Notes: a model not told the origin generated them from the letters alone. Numbered from the stretch's first letter, positions 33,131-46,152 are shown. The stretch is DNA of 64,000 nucleotides from Lucinisca nassula (GCA_963580285.1 OY757016.1:41927124-41991123); one strand, 5' to 3'. Program-made: numbers and translations.

Positions 33131-34371
33131 AGGTTGACTTAAACTCATTTTTGAGTCCCTAGGGACTTCTTTCAATAGCTCCAGATAAAATTACTTATCA
33201 TATAACGTCACTGTTATTTAGTGGATAACTTCATGTAATAAAATTCATGTCCACATGTGTAATAACACATGGTTGGCACTTAAAGTCATGAAGCCATTCG
33301 TGACAGCACTGGTTTTCTTTTGAACTTCTTCAGCGATAAAATCTGATTCAAAATTGTAATATGATAAACAGAATCTTACACGAGTGTATAACACTATTGG
33401 TTGGATTTTAAGTATTTTTTATTAAGGCACCTTTTTGTAAATAAGTTCTTATTATATTTTGGAATCCTGAATCTAATGCTATGACGTAAAATGTTCTACA
33501 GGATTATAATTAGTAAGACATGTATTATTTCCAAGAAATAGCTAGCTAAATATATGTCATGGGCTAATAAGGTAATCACACAGTTGTAATGTAGAAAGTA
33601 TATTTAGCATACGCGAAATCACTATGGAAACTATATCTTTGAATTAGCATAATCAGGTCATATGACCTTAGGATATAAAAGAGCACTGCACTCCTTGGGT
33701 TGGGGCTTTGGGTTATTGGTTTTGGTTAAGTAACTAAGAAATTATGGAAACGTATTTCGAACCTGGGTAGTCGTTTGTTGTAGACATTAAAACTTAGTCA
33801 CTATACCAGTGTTGACTTTCTTCTTATTACACAACGCGAAGGACATGATATAGTATTACAAGTGGTCATTTCACACAAAATTTATTTAACTCGCCAAAGG
33901 CTCGTTTCATAAATTTTGTATATTTTTATTCAATCTTGAAAAGTTATGTAGTGTGTACTCATTAAAATCGCTGTATTTTGTAGTGTGTACCAATTCTATA
34001 AGAATCGCCTCAATGAGGAGATTCTAATGGGTACACACAACATACATTTTAAAGATTAAATAAGAACATTATCCCTAACATATTAATATCTGCAGTTAGA
34101 GGAAAAATTTCCCTAGAGACTCGAAAACAAGTTCAAAGCAGCCGTGATATAAGAGCTATCAAAGTTTCACTATACCCTTTTGTTCATCTAGCGTTTGCTC
34201 AGAACATAAAGAAATACATACTGGAAAACAATCCCTTCGAAAAGAACAATATGAACAAAGAATAATTTAAGGGTGAATGGACATATTTGACATGTTGGCC
34301 CTTTCACTCCCAAAAATCTCTGAAGTGGACATTTCTATCTTCAAATCTGGGAAGCATTCATTGGTACAAAC
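33131..34371. other. Mostly unassigned; M2 remnant at 33955-34050
   Basis: The M2 foldback words (GTGTGTACCAATTCTATAAG, CACAACATACATTTT) are at 33955-34050. The remainder is AT-rich with no coding or RNA signal. Confidence 0.4.
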
Positions 34372-34790
34372 AGGAGCCAGTTGTTCAAAACTAAAGCCAT
34401 CATTAGTTAACATATCATTTAAACTTTGATCAATTAATATGGCAAATATACTAATATTTTTGAAAAAAAAAACAAGAATTCCGCCGAAGGCTATGTCGCG
34501 CCTGTGGTAAACTTGAACCTTAGGGTGAACGCTAGGGTGGTCGCAAATGTTGATGCCTTGACGAACGGATGGACGGACGAACGGACGGACAACGAACGAA
34601 CGGACGGAAAACCGGATGCCTATATCACGCCATGCTAATAGCAGGCGCGACAAAAATTGAGAAGCTGCTCACATTTTTTCAGCAAAATACCAAAATTTTA
34701 GATATTGTTCTTGCTAGTACATTTACAATTCGACCACTAGCGAGGTTGTTAAGCTAACAAGGCTTTGAAAAACTGTGCCTTGATGTATTT
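34372..34790. mobile_element. M3 MITE interrupted by H3-a
   Basis: CAGTTGTTCAAAACTAA at the left end and GCTTTGAAAAACTGTG at the right end are imperfect inverted repeats. A second copy, uninterrupted, spans about 34880-35125. H3-a (34473-34653) sits in its A-run. Confidence 0.5.
34473..34653. mobile_element. H3-a: minimal element of a third CAAGA family
   Basis: Left CAAGAATTCCGCCGAAGGC (GCC/GGC hairpin), then GTCGCGCCTG; right CAGGCGCGACAA, an exact 10-bp inverted match. Only about 180 bp, with a (GGAC/GAAC)n run, so the internal tandem units are absent. Confidence 0.7.
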
Positions 34791-35203
34791 TACACCTTTT
34801 TTATATGGGGAGAAAACTTTCATCACTTTTTATTTGCTTTCCAGTTATCACAGCCCCTCTGAAAAAGGGGTCTATACTTCCTGGGACCAGTTGTTCATAA
34901 CTAATGACATCATTAGATACGGAATGGTTAAAACTTTGATCATTTAATATGGCAACTATGTTATTTTTGCAGAAGAAAATGTGAGCAGCTTTTGCATCTG
35001 CAAAAGAGGCTCACATTTTTTTTTCAGCAAAAATACCAGAATTTTAGATATACTTGCTACAACAGTTAACAATTTGACCACTAACGAACTCATAAAGCTA
35101 ATGATGCTTTGAACAACTGGGCCCTGGAAGTAAATTCTTTCCTTTAACTGGACCCTAAATAGGGAGACAATAAATATATTTTGACAGATTAAAGCTCGCA
35201 CTA

Positions 35204-35585
35204 GTTGGCCTCAGTAGCTCTGTCAGATTGGTCAATGTTGAGCGGGAGGTCACCGGTCCGATACCTGCCAGATTGTGCTGGCCTCAGTAGCTCTGGCGGA
35301 TGCGCGTCTGACTACTGAACAGGAGATTGCAGGTTTGATACCTGTTGGGTTGGCTACATTCTGTTGTGGAGATTGATCATAAAATATTTTCTATGTTCAT
35401 TCTCTCCCTTCCGCTGATTCAAGAAAGGCAGTTGTCAGTTTCTGGGAAAAAAATGTGCAATGTTCCGATAAAAGTGGTTAACCGCTTAGCCTGCCCAGGA
35501 TAAGTGTGCTTACATGTAGGTAAACTGACCAGACTGATATGACCCAAATAGTGTTGACTAGGCTGTTAAAATTCAAACAAACATT
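35204..35585 (+). mobile_element. SINE D with duplicated head
   Basis: Two tRNA-like heads in tandem (35204-35275 and 35279-35350; CTCAGTAGCTCT words, B-boxes GTCCGATACC and GTTTGATACC), then the shared body and an AAACAAAC tail. Confidence 0.7.
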
Positions 35586-35689
35586 AAAGCTAATCCATTC
35601 ACCTTAAACACTGGTCCATAGCTCCAGATAAAGAGGATTAATGGGGATGGTTTTGGGATAAATTTTCGTATTTCTCCAAACAACATGTT

Positions 35690-35975
35690 GTGTGTACTTG
35701 TTAGAATCGCCTCTTCTCAATGAAGCAATTGTTACAAGTACCATCAACATGTTTCTGACAAAAAATTCTTATTTCTCCATAAACATGTAATGTTGTGGGT
35801 TCTTGTTAGAATCACCTCATGAGTTGATTCTAACAAGAACCCACAATGTATGTTTTGTCAAAAATTACTTATTTCTCCATTAAAATGTGTTGTGGGTTCT
35901 TGTTAGAATCAACTCACTGAGGTGATTCCATCAAGTACCTACAATATTTTCTAACAATAAATAAGGAAAATTATC
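35690..35975. repeat. Three M2 foldback pieces in a row
   Basis: Repeated GTTGTGGGTTCTTGTTAGAATC and their complements at 35690-35760, 35785-35850 and 35880-35950, each able to fold. Confidence 0.6.
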
Positions 35976-35995
35976 CCTTAATCATCCACATTACC

Positions 35996-36294
35996 CACGC
36001 GGGCCTCGGTAGCTCAGTCGGATGCATGTCTGACTGGTGATCAGGAGGAAGCAGGTTCGATACCTGCCGGGTTGGCAACATTCTTTCATGATATTTTATC
36101 ATGAAATCTTTATTATGGTCATTTTCTCCCTTCCGCTGATTCAAGAAGGGCAGTTTCTGGCGAAAGAATGTGCACTGTACTGGTTAACCGCTTTTGTATA
36201 CGCCTGCCCAGGAAAAGTGTGGACAGGTAAACTGACCGGCTCAAAAATGACCTAAATAGTGTTGACTCCAATACAAACAAATAAAATCCACATT
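35996..36294 (+). mobile_element. SINE D with 12-bp TSD
   Basis: Head GCCTCGGTAGCTCAGTCGG with B-box GGTTCGATACC; tail ACTCCAATACAAACAAA. ATCCACATTACC flanks at 35984-35995 and 36295-36306. Confidence 0.8.
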
Positions 36295-36306
36295 ATCCAC
36301 ATTACC

Positions 36307-36670
36307 TGGCGCTATGATGGGATGCAAATACAATATGAACAGTAAATACCAAAAAATATACTCTTCAAAAATAAACCCCTATAATAATATATCTTCATGT
36401 ATGTGCATAGCTCGAATATTTACATACTAACAATAATATAAACAGTGTCTACAAATGATTTTCTACAATGAGATAAATATGCATGTATGTAAAGAATTCG
36501 CAGAAAAAAACAAGAATACCATGTGTTCCTAGTCACTCTCCTGAGCACTGAGACTAAATCAAAGCACTGACAGCACTGGTGTATCAATCGTCTCTGAGTG
36601 TAGGCTGGAAAATCTGTCCTGATCAAGGACTATCACAGTTTCTTTAAACAATTTAATTCCTGCATTGTAA
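36307..36670. other. No recognisable feature
   Basis: AT-rich, no coding or repeat signal seen. Confidence 0.35.
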
Positions 36671-36727
36671 GCAAACAGTGTAGATCATGATCAGACGATC
36701 ATTCTGATGTGGGTCTACACTGTTTGA
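36671..36727. repeat. Short GATC-rich palindrome
   Basis: CAAACAGTGTAGA and TCTACACTGTTTG flank an imperfect stem; the palindrome of the M1 core without M1 ends. Similar ones are at 43045-43119 and 53573-53639. Confidence 0.6.
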
Positions 36728-36825
36728 CAAACCCAGCTCATGATACCAATCCAAATTCAATAGATAGCCCTCTTATGCAACACTCTGACCTCACAGGTCC
36801 CTGGATTACTGACAAGTCAGTGTTT

Positions 36826-37080
36826 GTTTGTTTGATTTGAGGTTTAACGCACCGGTCAACACTGTAAAGGTCATTTTGGAGACGTTGCTTCCAATTTTGT
36901 GGGACAAAATGACATCTCAAGCCCTGTCGGCCAATGAAACCAATAGGGTTTATAAGCATGGACGGGCCGACTTGCACCGCTTTGCCTGTGCAGGCTTAGA
37001 TCCTCTAAGCTGTTTACCAGTACTCGTGTGCGGGTCAGTTTCAGCTCTGCGTGGAAGCATCATGCAACCCTTATATTTAG
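36826..37080 (-). mobile_element. SINE-like family E, minus strand
   Basis: Complement of the family E order, starting with the TTTGATTTGAGGTTTAACG tail. Confidence 0.65.
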
Positions 37081-37228
37081 TCAGTGATAGTCACATGGAC
37101 ATCAGCAGTGAAAAGCTTCTGTACTTTATAACTCTGGGCTGGTTGATAAACAATCAGCGCAAAAATGACATAAAATTATGATACTCCGTGCCAAATGTAC
37201 AAAAATCTTTATAACAGCCTTGCTATAG

Positions 37229-37430
37229 CAGATTTCAGCATAGCCCCAGGTAAGAGTGGGTATCCACATTTTACTTTTCTTATTTCTGCACGAAAACGTA
37301 TGTCGTGGGTAATCATTAGAAGTGCCTCACAGAGGCACTTCTAATGAGTACCCACAACATATTTCATGCAGAAATAAGAACAATAATATCTGGATACTCC
37401 CTTTTATCTGGGGCTATGTATAAAAGTTTT
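37229..37430. mobile_element. M2 foldback MITE, most complete copy
   Basis: About 200-bp inverted repeat: ATAGCCCCAGGTAAGAG and CTTTTATCTGGGGCTAT outside, TTCTTATTTCTGC and GCAGAAATAAGAA inside, and a centre AGAAGTGCCTC ACA GAGGCACTTCT. It would form a long hairpin if transcribed. Confidence 0.7.
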
Positions 37431-37440
37431 CAGGTTCAAG

Positions 37441-37700
37441 ACTGTTTGTTTGTATTGGAGTTTACTTACCCAGTCAACACTATTTGAGGTCATTTTGAGC
37501 TGGTCAGTTTACCTAGCCACACTTTTCCTGGGCAGGCTTATACGTAAGTGGTTAACCAGTACAGTGCACATTCTTTTGCCACAGGATCAAGACAGGTTGA
37601 GTGTTAGATTTTTATGTCCCGCCAACAGCTAAGGTCATATGGATATGAGAGCTCAGTTTAAAGACTCATCCAAAGTCTGGAGAAGCTTGGGATCAAACCT
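37441..37700 (-). repeat. Truncated SINE D, then a SINE B scrap, both minus
   Basis: 37441-37582 is a family D body and tail without head; 37596-37700 holds the family B words GCCAACAGCTAAGGTCAT and AAGACTCATCCAAAGTC. Confidence 0.6.
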
Positions 37701-38636
37701 AACATGAGATGTCAAATCCTGTTTTCTTGGAAAATTAGAAAAATATTTCAAACAGTCGTATGCTGCTAAAAATACCCAGCATGCAGAGCATTAAACAGCA
37801 TGCAAATTAAAAAGTTTGTATACTGTTTAATAGACCAAAGGGACTTGCAAGTACTGGGGTTTTTCAATTTCACTTTAATTTTGGGGTCAAAAAGCTTTAA
37901 TGCTTGAGAATATCTTTTTTTTGTTATTTTTATTTTTGTTTTTGCTTATATTGACCTATCTGTGCAAGAGGCCATCTAAGAATTCTGACAAAGAAAATTT
38001 TAACGAACTTATGCGTAGGAGTGAGACTGGCCCAACTGTCTCAGAAGAGAATAATTTTTAGAATTGTGATGGATGACAGCAGGGTGATTTATTTAATTTG
38101 CTTTATAATGAGTATATACATAGAATATAACATACATGTAAATGTTAGGAACATGTCTAAAATGTTTAAACCAGACATGTTTAGTCATCACTTTATTCTG
38201 ACAGTGGGACTAACTCTCTCTAGTTTTAAGTAGCACAGAAACCTGGTTTTATACACACATTTTGACAGCTTCCATCTGCACCTTATCAATGGCCATACAT
38301 GCTAACTTAGATGATTGTCAAATAAATCAGATATTTGGCAAAAAACTAGGAAAAACTATTTATCAATTGAAATCCTATGACACAATGCACTCAGCAGCTG
38401 CAAGTTACTGTTAAATAAATGATTTTTTATAGCATTTACTGTCCATGAAAATCAAATAAAATTAAGGATCTTACTAATTTTTTTAACGGAATCTAATTAT
38501 CATTTTTCAAAACTTAACATGTCTGGTTAAAACTGACTGTTTTCCCGACATATTTTCGGCCATTTTTATAAAAAGGGAAACAACTTACATTGCATCCTGT
38601 TGGCTTTCCCCTTAATTGAGCACTTCTGGAAGAAAG
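37701..38636. other. No recognisable feature
   Basis: AT-rich; short open frames lack family features. Confidence 0.35.
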
Positions 38637-38699
38637 GGTCTACTCTTAAAGGAAAGAATTTGCTCCTCAGGAGCAAATTCTTTCCTTTAAGAGTAGACC
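38637..38699. repeat. Perfect 63-bp palindrome
   Basis: Arms of 31 bp (GGTCTACTCTTAAAGG... and its exact complement) around one central C at 38668. A third half-arm follows at 38706-38728 (GAATTCTTTCCTTTAAGAGC). Confidence 0.85.
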
Positions 38700-38885
38700 T
38701 AAAGAGCGAATTCTTTCCTTTAAGAGCAGGCCCCTAATTTAATATAAGGGAGACAATACCCCAAATTTATCATGAGGGACAAAGCCTGAAAGAGTTACCT
38801 CCCCACCAGTACATGTATAGCTATTCTCCTTAATGAAATTGAAAGTCTAAAACTGACCTGCTTATCCAGGCCAATGTCTACTCTT

Positions 38886-39085
38886 AACCCTTGTCCTGCT
38901 GAACAATGATAGCCGCTACCTTTACACAGTGTAGATCCAGATCAGTCAGCTTCTGAGGCAGCTTTCTGATCAGGCTCTACACTGTTCGACATTCAGTTCA
39001 TACATTTGTTGGAAAAAAATCACATCAAGCAATCTGATTCGCTGGAAGTCAGAAAAGGGTGTTGCTAACTTAATTTATTCAGCAG
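38886..39085. mobile_element. M1 MITE
   Basis: Starts AACCCTTGTCCTGCTGAACA, ends TTATTCAGCAG, with the GATC-rich core palindrome at 38936-38992. Confidence 0.65.
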
Positions 39086-39509
39086 TACAAGCATTTAAAG
39101 CAACGGATACACATTCAAGAAAGGAAACTGTTAAAAAAATATTTGCCCCTTTGTCAATGCATGGGTCTCTTAAAGGACAGAATCTGCTTCTCATGGAGCA
39201 CTTTAAAGAGTAAACTACCTCTGTCTGAGGAAAAGCAAACATGAGGTCCCAAAAATTTTCTCTTCCCAATGGCAGGAAAAATGCCAAGCATTTGCATTTC
39301 CCTTCATATCCTTACATTGTTTGCAATGGCTGACACTGACTAACATTTAATAACCTATATATAGTTCCAGACAAGGAAGGGATCCGAGGATAATTAAGGG
39401 ATAATTTTTCCTTACTTCTCCATGGAAACAACTCATTAGGAAAACATGCCCATGTGAAACAATGAAGTTCAACATGGTGTCAAGGTATAAATTATAATAC
39501 CTTCCTTAT

Positions 39510-39790
39510 TTCTGCTTTCAACATAGATTATTGGTGCTTGTTAGAACTGCCTAACGAGTACCCACAATCTATGTTTTTATGCAAAAATAAGGCAGAGAGA
39601 TAATGTATACACCCATAAACCACAGTTTTCTCCATATTAACTGCGTTTTAGAGGGGTTTTGGTTTCACAGACTTGTTATTGTGATGTATTTAAGGTTGTT
39701 TTCAGAATCACCTCATTTTAGAATCGCCTCAAAGAGGCGATTCTAACAAGTGCCCACAACATATGATTCTAACAAAGCACAAGGAAAATC
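39510..39790. repeat. Two M2 foldbacks; holds an empty H1 site
   Basis: The second copy has the centre GAATCGCCTCAAAGAGGCGATTC at 39720-39742, written here only to mark the uninterrupted CCTCAA/AGAGG junction that H1-8 splits elsewhere. Confidence 0.6.
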
Positions 39791-40172
39791 ACTTCTTTAA
39801 TAAGGCCAAAACAAACTATATGTGTGGTTCCTATTACATGTTTTTCAAAAATAGGGTAGGTAGGTAGGAAAATTATTTTATTTTTTTTTTCTCACCTTCT
39901 ATACTATGCTACACACTGCACTTATTTTTGTTATATTGTTTTGCTTATATTATTGTACTTGAAAATATTGTAAACAAATAAAAGTATAATACATATATAA
40001 TGCTTAGTTTTCATCCATATTGTCCTAATTGTTATAAAAATAAGGGTGTTCTTCAGTCAGAACAAAGTATTTTTATTGGACATCCTGTGTATGTGTTGCC
40101 TTTTACAAAAGGTCAGCTTTTGGGACTTGCTGTTCTAGTGAAGGTTGCTTTATCTTGAATAGTGTTGTAACT

Positions 40173-40173
40173 C

Positions 40174-40224
<51 letters not shown>
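40173..40224. repeat. (GATA)n microsatellite
   Basis: About 13 perfect repeats. Flanks to 40625 include an M2 scrap (40395-40465) and no gene. Confidence 0.9.
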
Positions 40225-40625
40225 CTCACAATGATTCTGAAAACAGGTGTCCAAAATCCTTCATTTTGAAAAGTTAAGTTCCTGATCTTGATTGCACAAA
40301 AAAACATAAACAACATTTCTACACACATGTGTGCACTACATCATGGTTGCATGTTTCCCTAACTGCCTCTCATGACTTCAATCCAAACTTGTACATTGTG
40401 AAACTCAATAGAACCATGCCATTGAGGTGGTTGTAATAAGAAACCACAATGTACATGTATGTCCTGGAGCAGAGATCGGGAAAAATATATCCCCAGTTAA
40501 GTCTGCTTTCCCCTTTAACTAGGGGCATGGAAGGGTGAGCAGGGATAAATAAGTTCTGAATAGTTAGATCCTCCGGAAGCCAAGAATACACCAAATAAAC
40601 GAAAATAGCAGACTCGGTTTTATTG

Positions 40626-40730
40626 AGTCTGTTCATCTCAATGTCGGGTAAAAGTCCTACAGCATTGGAAGCAACGTCTCCGAAATGACCTTTACAGTGT
40701 TGACGGGAACGTTAAACCTCAAATCAAACG
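40626..40730 (+). repeat. Family E SINE 3' half
   Basis: TTCATCTCAATGTCGGGTAA through GTTAAACCTCAAATCAAACG. Confidence 0.65.
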
Positions 40731-41994
40731 ACCAAAATATAACAACGTCATGCCTGTTTAATGAATGGATATTTTAGACACTTTTTTTAGCAATAGATTG
40801 TTGCCTGTTTGATGGTTTACCGCTAATCCCACTGTTTATTGTTCCAAATTATCTCACTTTAAGATTTGATGACCAGTGTACATGTAAGTGATACCAATTA
40901 AACGATTAGGTGTGAAAGGTTACCTGACCAGTGTTATCATGTGCATATGCGGTCAGTCTGATCGGCGAGTGTCTAAACTTTCCGAGAAATGAAACCTTGT
41001 GAACAATAAACTCAGATCAGACTGTGCAGAGCTTCCAGCTGATCTGAGTCTTTTCTGTGCGCGCATATGCATTCAGTGCATTTCTCGGAAAGCATTTCTG
41101 ATGTCACCACCATATGACATCCTAGCTCATTAACTACCGTCTTTGTCGGACATATATTACTGCTTCCTGCACTCACGAAAAAAAATTTCTTTTAACGTAA
41201 GATCAGCGATACATCGAGCTCTTCGTTTGCTGCTCTCTGCATATCCCATAAGCTATACTACAACAGGTTTGAACAAAGAGCAAAGACTGATAAGACTGCG
41301 CAGGCTGATCTGTGACTTCACCTGTCGCACAGTTTTACTGTCATGTTTTCCAAAAAATGGATGCGAAGACCGTGTGTGCAAACTATCGATGACGTGTTAT
41401 TGAAAAACGTGGGAAAATTTCAGACTGCAACAAATGCACGTTCAAAATGACGGCGGGAAATTAAGCGCGGCATGACAAAGACTATATATGTGTGACCAAC
41501 GAAGACTACGATCATCCTGCGCATCTGTGGAGGCTTAGCTTTCTGTTCATGACGATAGTGAAAATACTTGAGAGATTTACACAAGCTGTCTGCATTATTT
41601 ATGTTTGTTGAAGCGTGCACACTTGTCTGATTATCGCTACAGTTGGTAAAACATGATTTGGATAATTTTTATTGTCACAAAAGTAATCTGATTATTGAGA
41701 GGGGTCATACCGTCACGGTCTTCATACCGCAAGAAATGTGCGCCAGTGTCCTTTTTATGCGTCCGAGACATGGGTTTTATGCATCTTGCGCTTCCAAAAA
41801 CAAATTGCATTCAAAATTTGTGGGTTCCGACCGCTTCCTAATTTTGCCTCTCTTACCGGTACATGAAAAATACCTGTTGATCACAGGAGACAACAGCCGT
41901 TTTACCCTCTGGTAGTAGTTTTTTTCTTATTTATTTTGTTTCCGGTGGTGGTTCTATTGGCTTGCATGAACGGTCTTGAATGTGCTAAGTACTG
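40731..41994. other. Unassigned; foldback at 40940-41100
   Basis: GCATATGCGGTCAGTCTGATC, TTTCCGAGAAATG and their complements form an interrupted inverted repeat at 40940-41100. Open frames at 41143-41403 and 41643-41915 show no known domain, motif or splice support. Confidence 0.4.
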
Positions 41995-42301
41995 TTTTGT
42001 TTGTTTGTATTGGAGTTTTACGGCCCAGTCAACACTATTTAGGTCATTTTTGAGCCGGTCAGTTTACTATCAACACTTTCCTGGGCAGGCTTATACGTAA
42101 GCGGTTAACCAGTACAGTGCACATTCTTTCGCCAGAAACTGACAACTGCCCTTCTTGAATCAGCGGAAGAGAGAGAATGACCGTAGAAAAGATTTCATGA
42201 TCAATCTCCACGAAAGAATGTTGCCGACCCCGGCGGGAGTCGAACCCGCGTCCTCCTGATCACCAGTCAGACGCGCATCCGACTGAGCCACTGAGGCCGG
42301 C
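41995..42301 (-). mobile_element. SINE D, minus strand, 13-bp TSD
   Basis: Complete: the head at the right end (GGCCTCAG complement, B-box GGTTCGA complement at 42236-42246), the tail at the left. GTGCTAAGTACTG at 41982-41994 and 42302-42314. Confidence 0.88.
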
Positions 42302-43044
42302 GTGCTAAGTACTGGAGATTTTGGATTATAATTATGGGTTACTTCAAAGGGTCGGCTTCTTCAGAAGTAGCCACGTGCCATATCCCTGACCCGTTTGAAC
42401 TGTAACTGGCTAATTGTTATTGATTAGCACAGGCCACTTACCGTTAACTGACAGCTCGCGGCAATTGATGAAAAAAACAGCTTTTAAATAGCGTTGCTCA
42501 CGATATGCATTTTTATTCTAAGCTCACAGTTATTTAGGGACAAACACGGATGTTTTTGATGTTTTTTTTTTGGCAGACGCACACCATTTTCATGCGTAAA
42601 TATGATCAGATTGTCCTTTAATGAAAGCGCTTTTTAATGAATATGTACTTAAATACTTTAACCATGATAAATTGAAAGACTGTTTTTGCACATAAAATGT
42701 TTGTAATATTCATGATAGAAAAAATAATTAGGGTCGGCGGGAAAAAGCTAGGCACGGTCGGGTAACCGGAACCACACATATATTTTGTATTGGCCTAATC
42801 ATCCTCGTTGAAGATTCCTCAATATTCCTCCTTAACTGGAGCTATCGGTCACCTGTCAATGTTTTCCAACAGAGTAAGGAGCAGTGGGTATACCCTGGGG
42901 ATTTGACATCTTAAAGTTCCCAAACAATGGGAAAACCGTAAAAATCCAAAAAATTTGGACACCTTAGGACTTGTGGTAATTCTCCTAAACTTTTAGCAAA
43001 TTTGTTTCACAATCCAGCAAGGAGACCAAGAAATGCAGATGGAA
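42302..43044. other. No recognisable feature
   Basis: AT-rich, no gene seen. Confidence 0.35.
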
Positions 43045-43119
43045 TGCCAAACAGTGTAGACCATGATCAGACTTCTCCTTTGGGAGCAGTCTGATCCTGG
43101 TCTGCACTGTTTGCTTTGG
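43045..43119. repeat. GATC-rich palindrome
   Basis: CCAAACAGTGTAGACC and its counterpart GGTCTGCACTGTTTG enclose a stem with TCAGACT...AGTCTGA. Confidence 0.65.
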
Positions 43120-43747
43120 CATATCTGTCCCACCTCCAGTGTGGGACTCATAAGACATCGGCTGGAAAATCATTAAGACACTATACCACAATTCTGTGGC
43201 CCGGCTAGCGACTTTTATCTCAAAATTCGGGTAAAGGGATTTTAAGTTCGGAAATTTGTGTAAGTTTCCTTGGAAATCCCTCTGCCCCCACTCTTTGAGC
43301 CTAACATATCATTATTTGAGCAAGTAAATCTGGGACATAACAAACATAATTACAAACATTTTTACATACTGTATTTAAGCCTAATTTTCCTAAATGCTTT
43401 ATTAAGCACACACCTTAATAGCAGAATTTCACTGTTTTTGACAGGAATCAGGTAAGAGGCTCAGCGCAAGATTTTGCATTCTACTGAAGTTTAAATAGTG
43501 CTAAAAATCACAGTAAGTATAATATAACACTTTTCAACATGGCAACAAATAAGGCAAGTATTTTGTGATAATTAAAGTATAGTTTTCCTTATTGCTCCAT
43601 AAAAACCTATGTTGTGAGTACTCATTAGAACTGCCTCGGAGAGGTTTTTACGAAGAATTGACAAAAACTGTCCTCCAATTATCACAAAATACTTACCTTA
43701 TCTGTTGCTATGTTCAACATGGTTCCTACAGGTGGCACTACGGTAAA

Positions 43748-45134
43748 CAAGAGGGCCCTGAAGGCCCTGAATCGCTCACCTGAGTATCAGTGTCTCTAGT
43801 GCATTCTTAGCCCAAGGGCTATAATTTGAATAAACTTGGTGGCGGTCCACTAGATAAGACTTCAGACCAAATATCAAAGACCTGGGCCTTCTGGTTTCAG
43901 AGAAGAAGATTTTTAAAGGATTTCCCTATATAAGCCCATGTAAAACCAGCGGACCCTGGCGCATGGGCATTTTTGGCGCCAGGGCTATAATTTGACCAAT
44001 CTCAGCAGAGGTTCACTAGTTGAAGCTTCACACCAGATATCAAAGACCTGGGCCATCTGGTTTCGGACAAGAAGATTTTTCCTATATATGCCTAATGCCC
44101 TATGTAAAACTAGTGGGTCCCAGCGCAGGGACATTTTTTGCCCTAAGGTATCGGTCCACTAGACGAAGCTTCATACCAAATATCAAAGACCTGGGCCTGG
44201 CGGTTTCAGAGAAGATTTTCTAAAGATTTTCCTTATATAAGCCCATGTAAAACCAAAGGGCCCCAGGAGGGGGGCATTTTTGGCCCCAGCACTATAATTT
44301 GAACAATCTTGGTAGGGGTCCACTAGATGCAGCTTCATGCCAAATAGCAAGGCCTGGGCCTTGCGGTTTCAGAGAAGAAGATTTTTAAAGATTTTCCCTA
44401 TATAAGCCCATGTAAAACAAAAGGGCCCCGGGGCGGTGGCATTTTTGGCCCCAGCAATATAATTTGGACAATCTTGGTAGAGGTCCACTAGATGAAGCTT
44501 CATACCAAATATCAAAGATCAGGGCCTTGTGGTTTCAGAGAAGAAGGTTTTAAAAGGTTTTCCTTATATAAGCCCATGTAAAACCAAAGGGTCCCAGGGC
44601 GGGGGCATTTTTGGCCCCAGCACTATAATTTGAACAATCTTGGTAGGGGTCCACTAGATGAAGCTTCATACCAAATATCAAAGACCTGGGCTTTGCGGTT
44701 TCAGAGAAGAAGATTTTTAAACATTTTCCCTATATAAGCCCACATAAAACCAAAGGACCCCGGAGTGGGGCCATTTTTCGCCCCAGCACTATAATTTGAA
44801 CAATCTTGGTAGGGTTCCACTAGATGAAGCTTCATTACAAATATCAAAGACCTGGGCCTTGTGGTTTCAGAGAAGAAGATTTTTTAAGTTTTCGGTGAAA
44901 AAAAAACTATTTTTCGCTTCTGTGTCCTAGATGTGCAATGGACCGGAACCATTTGAACAACATTGAAAGGGGACCACATAAGGATCATTCCTGTGAAGCT
45001 TGGTCAAAATCCGCTCAGTGGTTTAGGAGGAGATGTTTGAAGAACAAGTTTACGGACGCACGCATGTTCGGACGGACGACGGACAAAAAATGATCCCAAA
45101 AGCTCACCTCGTCACAACATGACAGGTGAGCTAA
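43748..45134. mobile_element. H1-6 element
   Basis: CAAGAGGGCCCTGAAGGCCC hairpin and GCTCACCTG at the left; seven or so units of about 155-160 bp; right unique part (GGTTTAGGAGGAGATG, GGACGGACGACGGAC), hairpin, CAGGTGAGCTAA. Confidence 0.8.
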
Positions 45135-46090
45135 AAAAATCCCCTTACTCACAATGTAAATTGGGGCATATTCCATGTTCTACCACATTTCAACAAGTCT
45201 AAAGCTTCCATAATAAGGCATATAATTTGACAGGAAGACCATTTACCTTCCAGAAGCAGCTAAAAAATTTGGGTGTTCTGTGGCATATTTTGGCCATTTT
45301 GGCAGTCAGTGTCAACAAACCCATACCGCAGTGAATAAACCTAGGCATTTCCAGTGGCAAGTCAGCACAATTTTCTGGTTCAATTTAAATCCGCTGCATT
45401 TTACAATAGCAAATACCTACTGATATTTCTTCTTATAAAACTCCTCAGAAAAATAATGGCTTAGCACCAAATCCAAATTCCGGTATTCAATTCTATACTG
45501 AAAGCTCTCCCCAAAGCAAGTGCAGCTTTCATGAAGACCAATGATTTGCTGTAGTGCAACCTATATGACATGTAAGCTAATAATTAATATTCTAAATTTT
45601 CCATGCATTTTCATAATCTAAGCATTTTTATTGACTCATGGTCATTTCCTATAATAAAATCTATGCATTTTATTATTCTATTGATTTTTTAGATCTATGG
45701 TCATTTTTCTATATAATCTATACATTTCTGGGATCCATTTTCTAACCATGTTCCACAATCATATTTTAACACACCATGTTATAACGAGGTTGTAGAGTAT
45801 ATATAGGCCTTACACCATTGCTATGGTTAAGTTTTCTGATTAACCCTGTAAGCACCATGGAAAACTTAAAGCAGACGACAATCTCGTTTTCTGATTTTTC
45901 CGAGGAAAAAAAATGACTTGACATTTCATGTGAATGGTCTGCCCTGCAGATGATTCACATGTAAAATATTATGATTAACAAGCCTTATTTTCACAGAAAA
46001 GGAAGCTAACCACAACTTATTTATAACAGTATTAATGGGTTCCAAAGCAGAAACTGGTTTAGTTAATCAACCTTATAATATCCAAACAAA
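45135..46090. other. Mostly unassigned, possible MITE arms
   Basis: Words at 45600-45800 (TATAATCTATACATTT, ACCATGTTATAACGAGGTTG) recur at 46130-46175 and, in altered form, at 46500-46535, suggesting an old TIR element (M4) later hit by a family E SINE. Confidence 0.4.
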
Positions 46091-46091
46091 A

Positions 46092-46152
46092 ATGTATAGA
46101 TTATATAGAAAAATAACCATTTATGGTCATTTTTTCTATATAATCTATACAT
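46092..46152. repeat. AT-rich near-perfect palindrome
   Basis: ATGTATAGATTATATAG and its complement at 46136-46152 with a short TTTATGG centre. Confidence 0.75.

Noticed and set aside
41643..41915. 90-codon frame as a host gene
   Set aside because: No domain, no splice support, no repeat explanation; length is within chance expectation.
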